Shown: piece by piece, positions 35,676 to 45,740 of the stretch | Position numbering within the stretch: the stretch's first letter is position 1 | Layout: each line of letters begins with the position of its first letter | Assembly: GCF_001591105.1 (NCBI RefSeq) | Contig: NZ_BCUD01000016.1 | Coordinates: 1 to 64,000 of the forward strand | Length of the DNA stretch: 64,000 bases | DNA from: Vibrio nereis NBRC 15637 | Lineage (GTDB): Bacteria; Pseudomonadota; Gammaproteobacteria; Enterobacterales; Vibrionaceae | Direction of reading: 5' to 3' | Notes under the pieces: model-generated | Seen by the model: only the letters and a program-made list of their open reading frames with translations | What the model was told of the DNA's origin: nothing | The model's database searches: none | Program-made: the position numbers and the translations under genes

Positions 35676-36227
35676 TTATTGTGCTTCTAGTGTTCTTAGG
35701 GCGAGTAACAACGCGGTGATACTCCGTGCTTCGCAAAAATCGAGATGGTTCAATAGCTCCGCTGCTTGTGCCAAAGGCCAGCGAATCACTTCCAAAGGTT
35801 CCGGCTCATCGCCTTCTAACTGTTCTGAGTATAGATCTTCTGCAATAAACAGAGTCATTTTACTAGAGAAATAAGACGGTGCGAGAATGACCTCTTTTAA
35901 CGGCGTCAGCTTTCGGGTACCAAAACCAATTTCTTCTTTTAACTCACGATCAGCGGCTTGCTCCGGTGTTTCCCCTTCATCGATCAGCCCTTTGGGAAAA
36001 CCAAGCTCGTAACGCTCAGTGCCTGCAGCATACTCACGTACTAATAAAATATCGCCCTGCTGCGTCACAGGAACCATCATTACCGCATTGCGGCCGCGCG
36101 GTTTCATGCGCTCATAGGTACGCTTTTCGCCATTACTAAAGCGCAAGTCGAGTGCTTCAATGGAAAACAATCTAGATTGGGCAACGGTTTCTTTTGCCAG
36201 AACTTCTGGTGGTATTCGCTTGGCCAC
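35676..36227 (-). CDS. nudE: ADP compounds hydrolase (Nudix)
   Basis: A 183-residue Nudix hydrolase of the NudE group, which splits ADP-ribose, NADH and Ap3A-type dinucleotides. The Nudix box runs from GLIDEGETPEQAADRELKEE into IGFG (residues about 82-105), with all conserved Glu and Arg positions. It is paired with cysQ, a common arrangement in gamma-proteobacteria. Confidence 0.93.
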   Translation of the reverse strand: MAKRIPPEVLAKETVAQSRLFSIEALDLRFSNGEKRTYERMKPRGRNAVMMVPVTQQGDILLVREYAAGTERYELGFPKGLIDEGETPEQAADRELKEEIGFGTRKLTPLKEVILAPSYFSSKMTLFIAEDLYSEQLEGDEPEPLEVIRWPLAQAAELLNHLDFCEARSITALLLALRTLEAQ

Positions 36228-36290
36228 ACGCTTACTCCCTAGTAAAAGTTGAACCTCCTAATATAGGAGAAATCCAACGGGTTTGAAATC

Positions 36291-36323
36291 AAAAAAAGGG
36301 CTGACAATAATGCCAACCCTTTG
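36291..36323 (-). terminator. Intrinsic terminator after nfuA
   Basis: On the minus strand AAAGGGTTGGC forms an imperfect stem with GTCAGCCCTTT and is followed by TTTT, between nfuA and nudE. Confidence 0.75.
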
Positions 36324-36358
36324 CGTTCTTATACATGAATCACAGGACTCGAAATTCG

Positions 36359-36946
36359 TTAGTAGTAAGAGTGCTCACCACGATCGTGTTCTGTTGCATC
36401 ACGAACAGCGGTCAATTCTCCATTAAACTCTTGAAGAAGCTGCTTTTCGATGCCTTCTTTCAAGGTCACGTCTACCATTGAACAACCATTACAACCACCA
36501 CCAAACGAAACGATCGCAATACCGTCTTCAGTAATTTCTACTAGGTTAACGTTACCACCGTGGCTCGCTAATTGAGGGTTTACTTGAGTTTGAATAACAT
36601 ACTCAACACGTTCAATCAGAGGTGCGTCATCTGACACTTTACGCATCTTCGCGTTTGGTGCTTTTAGAGTCAGCTGAGAACCCATTTTGTCTGTCACGAA
36701 ATCGATTTCCGCGTCTTCAAGGAACGGTAGGCTTAGCTCATCTACGTACGCAGAAAAACCTTCAAACGCGAATTCCGTATCAGTTCCTTCAACCGCCTCT
36801 GGTGGGCAATAAGAAACGCCACATTCAGCGTTTTGCGTTCCTGGGTTCACAACGAATACACGGATGTTAGTGCCTTCTGGCTGTTGGCTCAAAAGGTTAG
36901 CAAAATGCTTCTGAGCATTTTCGGTAATAGTAATAGGATTTGACAC
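36359..36946 (-). CDS. nfuA: Fe-S cluster carrier protein NfuA
   Basis: A 195-residue NfuA that holds and delivers 4Fe-4S clusters under stress. The N-terminal part is a degenerate A-type (IscA-like) domain starting [15 protein letters not shown]. The C-terminal Nfu domain carries the cluster-binding CxxC in [20 protein letters not shown] (near residues 150-155). Length matches E. coli NfuA (191). comF lies upstream on the same strand, the usual gntX-nfuA order. Confidence 0.96.
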   Translation of the reverse strand: MSNPITITENAQKHFANLLSQQPEGTNIRVFVVNPGTQNAECGVSYCPPEAVEGTDTEFAFEGFSAYVDELSLPFLEDAEIDFVTDKMGSQLTLKAPNAKMRKVSDDAPLIERVEYVIQTQVNPQLASHGGNVNLVEITEDGIAIVSFGGGCNGCSMVDVTLKEGIEKQLLQEFNGELTAVRDATEHDRGEHSYY

Positions 36947-37038
36947 GACGAATACCTGAGTAAAATTGTAGGCTATTTAGTCACCATTCTACTCCTGATT
37001 TTTGCAAGATCTAGCCCCTCGGTATGAAAACTCGAGAT

Positions 37039-37746
37039 CTAAGGCTTATCTGTGGGCTCAGGAGTCCGGCAGATGCAATAAATATCAACGGTTTTCACGC
37101 CCGCTTCAAGGAGTAATTTACATAAATGCTGCACAGTGCTGCCTGTGGTGAGTACATCATCAACAATTGCAACATGGCTAACGTTAACAGGTTGAACTAA
37201 TTGAAAGGCGCCGCGCAAATTACGCATTCGCTGTGTACGATTTTTTCCCTGCTGAGCCGACGTAGCCCGCGTCCGCTTGAAGAGATTTGCGTAGGGTCGG
37301 TTGAGTTGCTTTGCCAAACTTAACGCAATAAGTTCACTTTGGTTGAACCCTCGCTGCCAATGCCTTTGCCAATGCAGCGGAACGGATGTGAGCAGCTCAG
37401 CCGGTTGTATGATCCTTGGCGCAAGCACGCTGGCGAGCTTTCCCGCTTGCCAAAACTGCCGTTCGTATTTGAGCTTGTGTACGTATCCTGAAATCGGCTG
37501 TTGATAATCCCCCACACAATACACATGGTGCCAATCCGGCGGGTCGGTCAAGCAGCGCCCACAGACTTCCACCAGCATTTGGGTGGGTAAACCACAGCAC
37601 GCACACCTAGGCCTTTCTACTATATAGCGCTGACAATGCTCACATAACCAAGACAGCCGAGCGTCAGACTCTATGTCGAGCTGACACACTTCACAATGTG
37701 GCGGTAACAGGTCCGTTGTGTATTTCTTGAGCCAATGAGCTAACAT
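37039..37746 (-). CDS. ComF / GntX family phosphoribosyltransferase-like protein
   Basis: A 235-residue ComF-family protein. Its N-terminal part has several CxxC pairs (CEVC, CEHC, CACC, CGRC) likely to bind zinc. The C-terminal part is a phosphoribosyltransferase-like domain with the PRPP-loop motif VAIVDDVLTTGSTV. Family members are needed for DNA uptake in naturally competent bacteria (ComF in Vibrio and Haemophilus). I use the ATG at 37746, preceded by AGAGGTGG; the frame stays open far upstream into the antisense of bioH, which is not coding. It is divergent from bioH. Confidence 0.9.
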   Translation of the reverse strand: MLAHWLKKYTTDLLPPHCEVCQLDIESDARLSWLCEHCQRYIVERPRCACCGLPTQMLVEVCGRCLTDPPDWHHVYCVGDYQQPISGYVHKLKYERQFWQAGKLASVLAPRIIQPAELLTSVPLHWQRHWQRGFNQSELIALSLAKQLNRPYANLFKRTRATSAQQGKNRTQRMRNLRGAFQLVQPVNVSHVAIVDDVLTTGSTVQHLCKLLLEAGVKTVDIYCICRTPEPTDKP

Positions 37747-37802
37747 ATCCACCTCTGCGCAAAACCGAAAAACATTGTGCATGGGTTGGAAACAGCGAAA
37801 GG

Positions 37803-38600
37803 ATGAAAAAAGTGGCAAAAAGTGAGAGCGTAAATTCACCACTCTATTGGCAAACTTCCGGTGAAGGGGATGACATTGTCTTGCTTCATGGTTGGGGAAT
37901 GAACGGAGCAGTCTGGCACCAAACCGTCGAGGCACTAAGCCAACATTACTGCGTCCACGTCGTCGATTTACCCGGGTTTGGCCATAGCCATCAAGCTCAC
38001 TTTGACTCGATTGAACATATGGCCGAGCTGGTACTGGCGAGCGCACCGAGTAAAGCCACTTGGCTTGGCTGGTCACTGGGTGGCTTGCTGGCCACACACA
38101 TTGCGGTCCATCATCCTGAGCGGGTTGAAAAACTGATCACGGTTGCCAGTTCACCAAAATTTGCCGCGGAAAAACCGTGGCGCGGCATCCAACCAAACGT
38201 ACTCAGCGCCTTTACGGACCAGCTGGTCGAAGACTTCCAGCGCACCATCGAACAGTTTATGGCACTGCAAGCGATGGGTAGCCCATCGGCACGCCAAGAC
38301 GTCAAATCATTAAAGAAAGCCGTCCTGTCTCGCCCGTCACCGAATCCAAAATCACTGCTTGCTGGGCTCAACTTGCTGGCTGATATCGACTACCGTGACA
38401 TGCTCGGTGCGCTGCAACTACCAACACTGCGCCTGTACGGCCGATTAGATGGCTTGGTGCCCGCCAAAGTTGCCAAGGATGTCGACCAATTAATGCCACA
38501 CAGTGAAAGCTTTGTATTCAGCGCTTCTTCGCATGCTCCCTTCATGACCGAGTTTGATGAGTTTTGTCAGCAAATCACGCGTTTTATTCGTGATAGATAA
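37803..38600 (+). CDS. bioH: Pimeloyl-[acyl-carrier protein] methyl ester esterase
   Basis: A 265-residue alpha/beta hydrolase matching BioH, which removes the methyl ester of pimeloyl-ACP and releases it into biotin synthesis. LLHGWGMNGAVW forms the oxyanion region, the nucleophile Ser lies in LGWSLGG (near residue 91), and the Asp (RLDGLVP) and His (SSHAPF) complete the triad. The ATG at 37803 abuts its only ribosome-binding site (AAAGG). The in-frame GTG at 37812 is better spaced and may be the true start. Confidence 0.93.
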   Translation: MKKVAKSESVNSPLYWQTSGEGDDIVLLHGWGMNGAVWHQTVEALSQHYCVHVVDLPGFGHSHQAHFDSIEHMAELVLASAPSKATWLGWSLGGLLATHIAVHHPERVEKLITVASSPKFAAEKPWRGIQPNVLSAFTDQLVEDFQRTIEQFMALQAMGSPSARQDVKSLKKAVLSRPSPNPKSLLAGLNLLADIDYRDMLGALQLPTLRLYGRLDGLVPAKVAKDVDQLMPHSESFVFSASSHAPFMTEFDEFCQQITRFIRDR

Positions 38601-38717
38601 CAAATTTATCAACCTCTGGTGCTAAATGTTTGAGCAACATGGTCGATAAATAGACGAGTCAGGGAACTTCGTTCTATATTGCGAAGCAGACTTGACCGGG
38701 CGTGAGGAGGTTTAACG

Positions 38718-39188
38718 ATGCTCGTATCACCTACGAACGTAAGTGTGCCGCTAATCGCCCCATCGGTGAATGTTCAAACGGAACAGACAGCTCGTGACAA
38801 TAAAGTGCGCGAGCCGGTTACTCCAACAATGGCATTGGCCAAGAGTAATGCAGAGCGAAAAGTCAAAGCAGACGATAAACGGCGCAGGCAGTCATCATGG
38901 GATCCGTCAGAGCATCCAAGCTATGACACTGGAGAGCAAGATGACGTCAGTGCAACTTATCAGGAAGATCCCGAGAGTGACCTTGACCGGATATTCCAAC
39001 TGCTCGCCCTAGACAGCTATAGTCAACATCAGGGCAAAGGCTACGCGATGCGCTTTCGGTTACCCAAACGTATAATCGATGCGGCGATAACGGAAGGCAA
39101 AATGGCAAAACGCAGAACCGTGATTAAGTTTCACTACGGCCAAGCTGTCGCGCCGAACACGCCATCCGATGTCATTGCGGTGTTGTAG
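38718..39188 (+). CDS. Unrecognised 156-residue protein with disordered N-terminus
   Basis: I do not recognise the family. The first about 90 residues are low-complexity and charged, rich in Ser, Thr, Asp and Lys (AERKVKADDKRRRQSSWDPS), and look disordered. The last about 65 form a compact basic domain (SDLDRIFQLLALDSY; MRFRLPKRIIDAAI; KRRTVIKFHYGQ). No signal peptide, membrane helix or cysteine is present. It has a very strong ribosome-binding site (GAGGAGG) and its own stretch of upstream DNA, and is closed by a strong bidirectional terminator shared with tex. Translation of the frame is therefore likely. Confidence 0.75.
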   Translation: MLVSPTNVSVPLIAPSVNVQTEQTARDNKVREPVTPTMALAKSNAERKVKADDKRRRQSSWDPSEHPSYDTGEQDDVSATYQEDPESDLDRIFQLLALDSYSQHQGKGYAMRFRLPKRIIDAAITEGKMAKRRTVIKFHYGQAVAPNTPSDVIAVL

Positions 39189-39227
39189 TACCTAATGTTC
39201 GACACTTTAGAATGTAGGAAATACCGA

Positions 39228-39273
39228 AAAAAAATCCCCGCGCCTTTTTACAGGCTGCGGGGATTTGTATTTT
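39228..39273. terminator. Bidirectional terminator between the 156-residue protein gene and tex
   Basis: AAATCCCCGC (39232-39241) pairs with GCGGGGATTT (39257-39266). It is flanked by an A run on one side and GTATTTTT on the other. Confidence 0.9.
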
Positions 39274-39288
39274 TAATCGTCGTTAAGA

Positions 39289-41610
39289 TTAACGCTTCGC
39301 TTTAGCAAAAGCAGCAGCAAAGGCACCGCCCATCGCACTGTTTGACGATTCATCGCGGCGACGCTGGCCACCTGAGTTGGACTGATGTTGTTGACCACGC
39401 GGCGCAGAACTACGTTGCGGGCGGTTGTCTTGTCCCGGTTCATCGTTCAAACGCATTGAAAGTGCGATACGCTTGCGCTGCACGTCCACTTCCATCACTT
39501 TGACTTTGACTATATCGCCCGCTTTCACCACTTCACGTGGGTCTGAAACAAAGCGATCCGTCAGTGCAGAGATATGCACTAGACCATCTTGGTGCACGCC
39601 AATATCAACGAACGCACCAAAGTTCGCTACGTTGGAAACCACGCCTTCTAAAACCATGCCCGGCTCCAAGTCTGACACCTTGTTTACCCCGTCGGCAAAC
39701 GTCGCGGTTTTAAATTCAGGGCGCGGGTCACGGCCCGGCTTGTCGAGCTCTTTGATGATGTCGGTCACCGTTGGTACACCGAAGTTTTCATTGGTGTAGT
39801 CCACCGCATGCAGATTGCGGAGGAAGTCGGTATCACCAATCAAAGATTTAACGTCTTTGCGATTTTTCTCAGCGATCGCTTTCACCACAGGGTAGGCTTC
39901 TGGGTGAACCGATGACGCATCCAACGGGTTTTTACCATCCATAATACGCAAGAAACCGGCACACTGCTCGAACGCTTTAGGCCCCAAACGCGCGACTTTT
40001 TTCAGCGTGGTACGCGCTTCAAAGCGGCCATTTTCGTCGCGGTAATCGACGATGTTTTGCGCGATGGTGCTGGATAGGCCCGCCACGCGAGTCAGTAGCG
40101 CAGGTGAAGCGGTATTCACGTCTACACCCACCGCGTTTACACAGTCTTCCACCACCGCGTCTAGACGCTTAGCCAGCATAGATTGGCTCACATCGTGTTG
40201 GTATTGACCCACACCGATCGATTTAGGGTCGATTTTCACCAGCTCCGCCAACGGATCTTGCAGGCGACGGGCGATCGATACTGCACCACGCAGTGATACG
40301 TCTAAGTTTGGAAACTCCTTCGCCGCCAATTCAGACGCCGAATACACAGACGCGCCCGCTTCACTGACCATGATCTTCTGCACTTTGAGGTTGTTACGCT
40401 TAATCAGATCAGCAACAAAGCTGTCGGTTTCACGTGAAGCGGTACCGTTACCGATCGCGATCAGATCGACGTTGTGTTTGGTCACTAGGCTCGCCACAAC
40501 CTGCGCGGCTTTGTCGTATTGGTTTTGTGGTGGATGTGGATAGATGGTGTCGGTTGCCAGCACTTTACCAGTCGAGTCTACAACCGCAATCTTCGAACCC
40601 GTACGCAAACCTGGGTCAAGACCAAGTGTGGCACGTGGGCCCGCAGGCGCCGCCATCAGCAAATCTTTTAGGTTAGTAGCAAACACTTCAATTGCTTCGA
40701 TTTCTGCGCGCTCTTTCAGTGCGCCCATCAGCTCGGTTTCCATGTGCATCGACACTTTGATGCGCCATGCCCAACTGATCACCTGTTTGCGCCATGTATC
40801 GGCCGGCGCATTGCTGAGTGAGATACCGTAGTGGTCTGCGATGATGGTTTCGCAGTATGACTGACGCACACCCTCTTCTTGAGCTGGGTCGGCGTTCATT
40901 GCCAGCGTCAGGAAGCCTTCGTTGCGGCCACGCAGCATAGCTAACGCGCGATGTGAAGGCACTTTGCTTAGCGGCTCATTGTGCTCGAAGTAATCTTTGA
41001 ACTTCTCGCCTTCACGCTCTCTGCCTTCCACTACACGAGCAACCAGCTCGGCGTTGCGGTTGAGATGATGGCGGATCTTTTCCAGTAGGTTGGCATCTTC
41101 TGCGATGCGCTCCATGACGATCGCACGCGCGCCATCCAATGCAGCTTTGGTATCGGCGATGCCTTTATCAGCATCAATGTATTGCGTGGCTTCGCTTTCT
41201 GGTTCGGTTTGCGGCTCGTTCCATAACTTATCCGCCAGCGGTTCCAGCCCCGCTTCAATTGCGATCTGACCTTTGGTACGACGCTTTGGTTTGTAAGGCA
41301 GGTACAGGTCTTCTAAACGCGTTTTGCTGTCAGCTTGGTTAATTTCTGCTTCCAGCTCTGCAGTCAATTTACCTTGTTCGCCGATCGACTTCAGAATGGT
41401 TTGTCTGCGGTCATCCAGCTCACGCAAATAGGATAGTCGACTATCTAGATTACGTAACTGGGTATCGTCCAGCCCCCCCGTCACCTCTTTACGGTAACGG
41501 GCAATAAATGGCACTGTGTTGCCATCATCAATCAGGTTAACAGCGGCGATGACTTGCTCAGGGCGAACATTGAGTTCCTGGGCAATCGTATGACAGATAG
41601 CTTGGCTCAT
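39289..41610 (-). CDS. tex: Tex family transcription accessory / RNA-binding protein
   Basis: A 773-residue Tex protein. The order is an N-terminal helical domain ([30 protein letters not shown]), a YqgF/RuvX-like nuclease fold ([19 protein letters not shown]), helix-hairpin-helix motifs ([18 protein letters not shown]) and a C-terminal S1 RNA-binding domain ([20 protein letters not shown]). It ends in a low-complexity basic tail. Tex binds nucleic acids and influences transcription and toxin expression in other genera; the exact activity is unsettled. It stands alone, with a terminator downstream. Confidence 0.95.
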   Translation of the reverse strand: MSQAICHTIAQELNVRPEQVIAAVNLIDDGNTVPFIARYRKEVTGGLDDTQLRNLDSRLSYLRELDDRRQTILKSIGEQGKLTAELEAEINQADSKTRLEDLYLPYKPKRRTKGQIAIEAGLEPLADKLWNEPQTEPESEATQYIDADKGIADTKAALDGARAIVMERIAEDANLLEKIRHHLNRNAELVARVVEGREREGEKFKDYFEHNEPLSKVPSHRALAMLRGRNEGFLTLAMNADPAQEEGVRQSYCETIIADHYGISLSNAPADTWRKQVISWAWRIKVSMHMETELMGALKERAEIEAIEVFATNLKDLLMAAPAGPRATLGLDPGLRTGSKIAVVDSTGKVLATDTIYPHPPQNQYDKAAQVVASLVTKHNVDLIAIGNGTASRETDSFVADLIKRNNLKVQKIMVSEAGASVYSASELAAKEFPNLDVSLRGAVSIARRLQDPLAELVKIDPKSIGVGQYQHDVSQSMLAKRLDAVVEDCVNAVGVDVNTASPALLTRVAGLSSTIAQNIVDYRDENGRFEARTTLKKVARLGPKAFEQCAGFLRIMDGKNPLDASSVHPEAYPVVKAIAEKNRKDVKSLIGDTDFLRNLHAVDYTNENFGVPTVTDIIKELDKPGRDPRPEFKTATFADGVNKVSDLEPGMVLEGVVSNVANFGAFVDIGVHQDGLVHISALTDRFVSDPREVVKAGDIVKVKVMEVDVQRKRIALSMRLNDEPGQDNRPQRSSAPRGQQHQSNSGGQRRRDESSNSAMGGAFAAAFAKAKR

Positions 41611-41779
41611 CCGTTGAATCTCTAGTTTTACGTTGATGGCCCCATTCTACGGAGTAAACAAGCACAGGCAAGCGGTGATATGTCAATGATGTGCAAGTGT
41701 GAATCGATATGTGAGGCGACCAAAACCCACTCCGTTCGACGTGCTTTTTTATCACGCTACTGTCTGCTGTCTTGGGGTC

Positions 41780-43063
41780 TTAAAATCGGTCTACCCGATA
41801 CGGCTTCATGTCAAACTCAGGCTCCACTTGGCGCAATAGGCTAATAACCAACTCTGCACTAATGGCGGCTTGAGTCAGCCCTAGGTGCTGATTCCCAAAG
41901 GCAAACAATAACCGTGGATGACGCGGGTGCTGGTCTATCACTGGCAACGAATCCGCCAGGGTCGGTCTATGTCCCATCCATTCACTCACTTTAAGAGCAG
42001 GGTTGTTTAATCGTGGCAATAGTTGCCTACTGTGATGACGCAGCACATTAAACCTGCGAGCAAACTCAGGTAAACGCAAACCACCTATTTCCGTGATCCC
42101 AACCACCCTTAAACCAGACGCCAAAGGGCTCATCACAAATTTACGCTCCGCAGAGCCAATCGGATGTTGGAGTGGCGGCGTTTTCATGTCGGCAGTCTCT
42201 ATCGTCAGGTGGTACCCGCGCTCAGCTTCAAGTGGGACAGATATCCCTGTTTGTTCTAACAGAGGCTTACCCCAAGCGCCGGTGCAAAGCACCACGTGCT
42301 CGAACTTATTTTGACTCGTCGCTGTGACCACCCCAACGGCGTTCTCTTGCGGAAGAATTTCACTCACTTCTGTTTGTTCAAAACACCCACCGCGCGCTTG
42401 AAAAACCGCAAACAGTTGCTTCGACAGTAAGTAAGGATCTTTCACTCGACACGCATTAGGGAAAAACAGAGCGTGACTGACAGTCTCAGCCAGCTCTGGC
42501 TCTTTTTCCCTCAGTTGTGCGCCCTGCAGTAGGACACTTTCTATGTCCCATTGAGCAAGGTAAGCAGCATGCGTTTTGACCTCGTCTAACTTATTTTCTG
42601 ACTCCCATACCAACAGGTAACCTGACGGAACAAGATATTCTTCGGCCCCTATATCAGCCAAGCAGCGTTGCCAAGCAGGAACGGCCGCTTGATTGAGTTG
42701 GTAGAGCGCTTGTCGACTGGCCTCCACGCGTGCAGAAGAGGCCGAGCGAACAAAACGCGCCAACCAAGGCAAGGCTTGGGGTAAATACTTCCAAGGAAGG
42801 GCCAACGGCCCCTTGGGATCCAGCCACATCCTTGGCGCGGCAGCCAGTGTCTTTTTCGTTGCCAGAGGATCAATCAGTTCTGTAGCTAAATAGCCAGCAT
42901 TACCAAACGAAGCGCCTTCACCCGGCAAACCCTTGTCAAACAAAGTGACTTGAAAGCCATGACGCTGTGCTTCTAGGGCGGTACAAAGCCCCACCACTCC
43001 AGCCCCCACTACCGCAACGGTGGGCTTATCGTTAAAAGGGGCATGTTTCGCGGATTGTGTCAT
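41780..43063 (-). CDS. FAD-dependent D-amino-acid dehydrogenase-like oxidoreductase
   Basis: A 427-residue DAO/DadA-family flavoprotein. The N-terminal dinucleotide-binding fold is VAVVGAGVVGLCTALEAQRH (residues about 15-34), followed by EGASFGNAGYLA. The C-terminal half has GYHLTI, WMGHRPTLADSLPVI and FGNQHLGLTQA, typical of D-amino-acid dehydrogenases. It should oxidise a D- or secondary amino acid to the imino acid and pass electrons to the respiratory chain. It is the last gene of a leftward set with an NhaC-type transporter and an ornithine-cyclodeaminase-family protein, which suggests catabolism of proline-like or D-amino acids. The substrate is not proven. Confidence 0.88.
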   Translation of the reverse strand: MTQSAKHAPFNDKPTVAVVGAGVVGLCTALEAQRHGFQVTLFDKGLPGEGASFGNAGYLATELIDPLATKKTLAAAPRMWLDPKGPLALPWKYLPQALPWLARFVRSASSARVEASRQALYQLNQAAVPAWQRCLADIGAEEYLVPSGYLLVWESENKLDEVKTHAAYLAQWDIESVLLQGAQLREKEPELAETVSHALFFPNACRVKDPYLLSKQLFAVFQARGGCFEQTEVSEILPQENAVGVVTATSQNKFEHVVLCTGAWGKPLLEQTGISVPLEAERGYHLTIETADMKTPPLQHPIGSAERKFVMSPLASGLRVVGITEIGGLRLPEFARRFNVLRHHSRQLLPRLNNPALKVSEWMGHRPTLADSLPVIDQHPRHPRLLFAFGNQHLGLTQAAISAELVISLLRQVEPEFDMKPYRVDRF

Positions 43064-43105
43064 GTTTTACCTACTGGCTTAGCTAAAGAATGTATTGGGT
43101 ATGGT

Positions 43106-44590
43106 TTAATGGGTACTGCTACTCGCTGGTGAGACAGGCTCTGTGCTTGCCGTCGCCTCTTGCTCCACACGCTTTGAAAACCACCCTGTCTGGGCGTATA
43201 AGATGCCAATCGCTGGTGATAACCAACAAGCAAACGCCAACGGTGCATACAACAAAGCACTGTAATCGCCTGGTGCGACAATCAGCCCCAAAGTTCCCAT
43301 CACAAATGCACCACCCGCATTCCAAGGGATCAATGGCGAGACTAAGGTTCCCCCTTCTTCAATCGCTCTGGAAAGGTTGAGTCGGCTATAGCCCAACTTG
43401 TCATATTGCGGACCAAACATACGCCCAGGTAAAGCAATCGAGAGGTACACATCACCCGACACGGCGTTGGTTGCAACAGAAGTAAGAATGGCGTTCGTTT
43501 GTAACCCTTTGAAACCTCGTGTCGACTTCATCACGGCATTCACGACCGACTCCAAACACCCAGTCCGCTCCAGTGCACCACCAAATGCCAACGCAAACAT
43601 CATCAAAGTGATCACCCAAGTCATAGAGGTAACGCCACCGCGATTTAGCAAATTATCCAACGCGTCCGATCCGGTCTCTATCTTGTATCCACTGTGGGCA
43701 AACGTGAGAATGTCATTCAGGTTGTAGTCATAATTATGAACCGCGACACCAGCGCCGAGAACAAAGCCAATAAACAGGGCTGGGATCGGTGCTATTTTGT
43801 AAAACGCCAATAGCATCACCACCAAGAGCGGCAGTAAAGGCAACAAACCGAGTGAGAAATGACTCTCCATGCCCGATTGAATCGCGGTGATTTGTTGTAG
43901 CTGTTGTTGAGCGTCAGAGGTCGCATCCCCCATCACTGCACCACCAAGAATCGAGTACAGCGTCAAAGCGATCAGCATGGCTGGAATGGTTGTCGGCATC
44001 ATATTACGAATATGAGCGAATACATTGGTTTCGGTTACGGCGGCAGCAAGGTTAGTGGTATCCGACAACGGAGAAATCTTGTCGCCGAAAAAAGCGCCTG
44101 AGACAACGGCACCCGCCGTCCAATATGCTGGAATACCAAACGCAAAACCGATTCCAACCAACGCCAGGCCGACTGTGCCCACGGTTGTCCAGCTCGAACC
44201 AATCGAAAGAGATACCAAAGAGCACAACAGCATGGTGGCTGCCAAAAACCACTCTGGTTCAATCAAGACTAAACCGTAATAAATAAGAGTCGGTACTGTG
44301 CCACTGGCTATCCAGGTACTCACCAGCATCCCTACCACAATAAGGGTCGCAATGGAGGGCATCGCCACGTGTAAGACACGAAATGCGCCGGATTCGATGT
44401 CCTGCCAACGTAGCCCTTGGTACCAGCCAACTAACGCGGTAATAGCAAAACCAATCGCTAACGCGATATGTGGAGTAAAGTCGTCATAATAAAAAATCTG
44501 TGTCGCTAACAAGCCAATGGTGAGGATAATCGGTACGACCGCCAAGCCTAGTGGTGGCGGCGCCGTATAATCTGAGTTCTTTTTAGTCAT
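43106..44590 (-). CDS. NhaC-family Na+/H+ antiporter-type transporter
   Basis: A 494-residue membrane protein with about 11-12 helices. Segments typical of the NhaC family include GSSWTTVGTVGLALVGIG, SGAFFGDKISPLSDTTNLAA and SPLIPWNAGGAFVMGTLG. Family members exchange Na+ and H+, and some, such as MleN, also carry organic acids. Its place between an amino-acid oxidoreductase and an ornithine-cyclodeaminase-family gene suggests that it imports the catabolic substrate, which is inference. The oxidoreductase gene starts 42 bp downstream. Confidence 0.9.
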   Translation of the reverse strand: MTKKNSDYTAPPPLGLAVVPIILTIGLLATQIFYYDDFTPHIALAIGFAITALVGWYQGLRWQDIESGAFRVLHVAMPSIATLIVVGMLVSTWIASGTVPTLIYYGLVLIEPEWFLAATMLLCSLVSLSIGSSWTTVGTVGLALVGIGFAFGIPAYWTAGAVVSGAFFGDKISPLSDTTNLAAAVTETNVFAHIRNMMPTTIPAMLIALTLYSILGGAVMGDATSDAQQQLQQITAIQSGMESHFSLGLLPLLPLLVVMLLAFYKIAPIPALFIGFVLGAGVAVHNYDYNLNDILTFAHSGYKIETGSDALDNLLNRGGVTSMTWVITLMMFALAFGGALERTGCLESVVNAVMKSTRGFKGLQTNAILTSVATNAVSGDVYLSIALPGRMFGPQYDKLGYSRLNLSRAIEEGGTLVSPLIPWNAGGAFVMGTLGLIVAPGDYSALLYAPLAFACWLSPAIGILYAQTGWFSKRVEQEATASTEPVSPASSSTH

Positions 44591-44620
44591 AGGTCTTTTT
44601 CCAAATCACGTCGCGAGGGA

Positions 44621-44639
44621 CCGCACCTGAAAGGTGCGG
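44621..44639. repeat. Perfect hairpin between the cyclodeaminase-family gene and the NhaC-type gene
   Basis: CCGCACCT (44621-44628) and AGGTGCGG (44632-44639) form an 8-bp stem with a 3-nt loop in the 133-bp gap. No T run follows on either strand, so it is not an ordinary terminator. It may stabilise or process the transcript. Confidence 0.5.
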
Positions 44640-44723
44640 CGCGCATGGAAAGCCTGATAGCGGATAACAAAGCCGCAAGCAGGGCAAAAGAAAAGCCAAG
44701 ATATGCGTCGGCCTGATTACGAT

Positions 44724-45683
44724 TTACGCACCCTGTACTGACTGATAAGCCAAAATCGCACCCGCCAGATCTTCACGAGAGTCGCCAACCGATTTAAACA
44801 GCGTGATCGCCGTTTCTGGTTCGTCGAGCTCTGCACGTCCTGCATGTTGGCCACGACACAACACCGAAAAGTCCGCTAAAATCTTCTCTTCGGTAATCGC
44901 TCCATCACGGATAGGCATGATCAACTCGCCCGTTTCAACCAGTGCCGCCGCCTTCACATCCACGAATACATTCGCTCTCTGCAATGCTTCGTTGTCGGTC
45001 TCGCGCATTGTCGGCGTAAAGCTTCCCACCAAGTCTAAGTGCGCGCCCGGCTTCAGCCACTCACCTTTAATAAGGGGCTCGGTTGAAAGCGTGGCACAAC
45101 TAATGAGATCGGCTTCGCGCGCGACCGTTTCCAGTTGCTCATCGGAGCATGCAATGGCATCAACGCCCTCATCACGCAATTCTGTCGCCAATTGCTCTGC
45201 CGCAGCCGGATTAATATCCCACACATGAACAGTTTCAATTGGACGTACACTCATATGGGCTGGTACTAGGCGTCGTGCAACGCGTCCTGCCCCAACCATC
45301 AACATTTTGCTGGCCGTTTCACGCGAGAGGTAACGAGAAGCCAGTGCCGAGGCCGCCGCAGTTCTGCGCGCGGTGAGCTCATTGCCATCGATCCGAGCCA
45401 GCATTTGCCCTGTCTGACCACAACTCAGTAAATAGTGACTGCTGAGTCCAGGTTGATTACGCGCAGAATTCCCCGGAAAGACATTCACCTGTTTTACGCC
45501 CAAGTACTCGCCTTCAATCCATGCCGGCATTAATAACAAGGTCGCGCTAGGGTCTTGCGGCACATTCATCGTGTGATGGTGACGAATAGGCGCCGTTACA
45601 TCACGGGTAAAAATATCTTTTAAAGCGTCGACCAATGGTAGCCAAGCTAGTGCATCGCGAACCTGTTGCTGGTTAAGTTGCAT
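44724..45683 (-). CDS. Ornithine cyclodeaminase / mu-crystallin family protein (possible imino-acid reductase)
   Basis: A 319-residue NAD(P)-dependent protein of the OCD/mu-crystallin family. It has GVKQVNVFPGN, DGNELTARRTAAASALASRY, a Rossmann motif MLMVGAGRVARRLVP and LVGSFTPTMRETDNE. The family includes ornithine cyclodeaminase, alanine dehydrogenase and delta-1-pyrroline-2-carboxylate reductase. Paired with a D-amino-acid-type dehydrogenase, a cyclic-imine reductase role fits best: the dehydrogenase makes the imine and this enzyme reduces it to the L-amino acid. That assignment is inference. It is the first gene of the leftward set, divergent from an AraC regulator. Confidence 0.85.
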   Translation of the reverse strand: MQLNQQQVRDALAWLPLVDALKDIFTRDVTAPIRHHHTMNVPQDPSATLLLMPAWIEGEYLGVKQVNVFPGNSARNQPGLSSHYLLSCGQTGQMLARIDGNELTARRTAAASALASRYLSRETASKMLMVGAGRVARRLVPAHMSVRPIETVHVWDINPAAAEQLATELRDEGVDAIACSDEQLETVAREADLISCATLSTEPLIKGEWLKPGAHLDLVGSFTPTMRETDNEALQRANVFVDVKAAALVETGELIMPIRDGAITEEKILADFSVLCRGQHAGRAELDEPETAITLFKSVGDSREDLAGAILAYQSVQGA

Positions 45684-45740
45684 GTCATTCTTCCTTCCTT
45701 GTTAATATATTGTTATTTTATCTATTAATAGCGCCATTCA

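Noticed and set aside
37747..38097. Upstream extension of comF by 117 codons
   Set aside because: It runs antisense through the start of bioH, and the internal ATG at 37746 has a strong ribosome-binding site and the family N-terminus.
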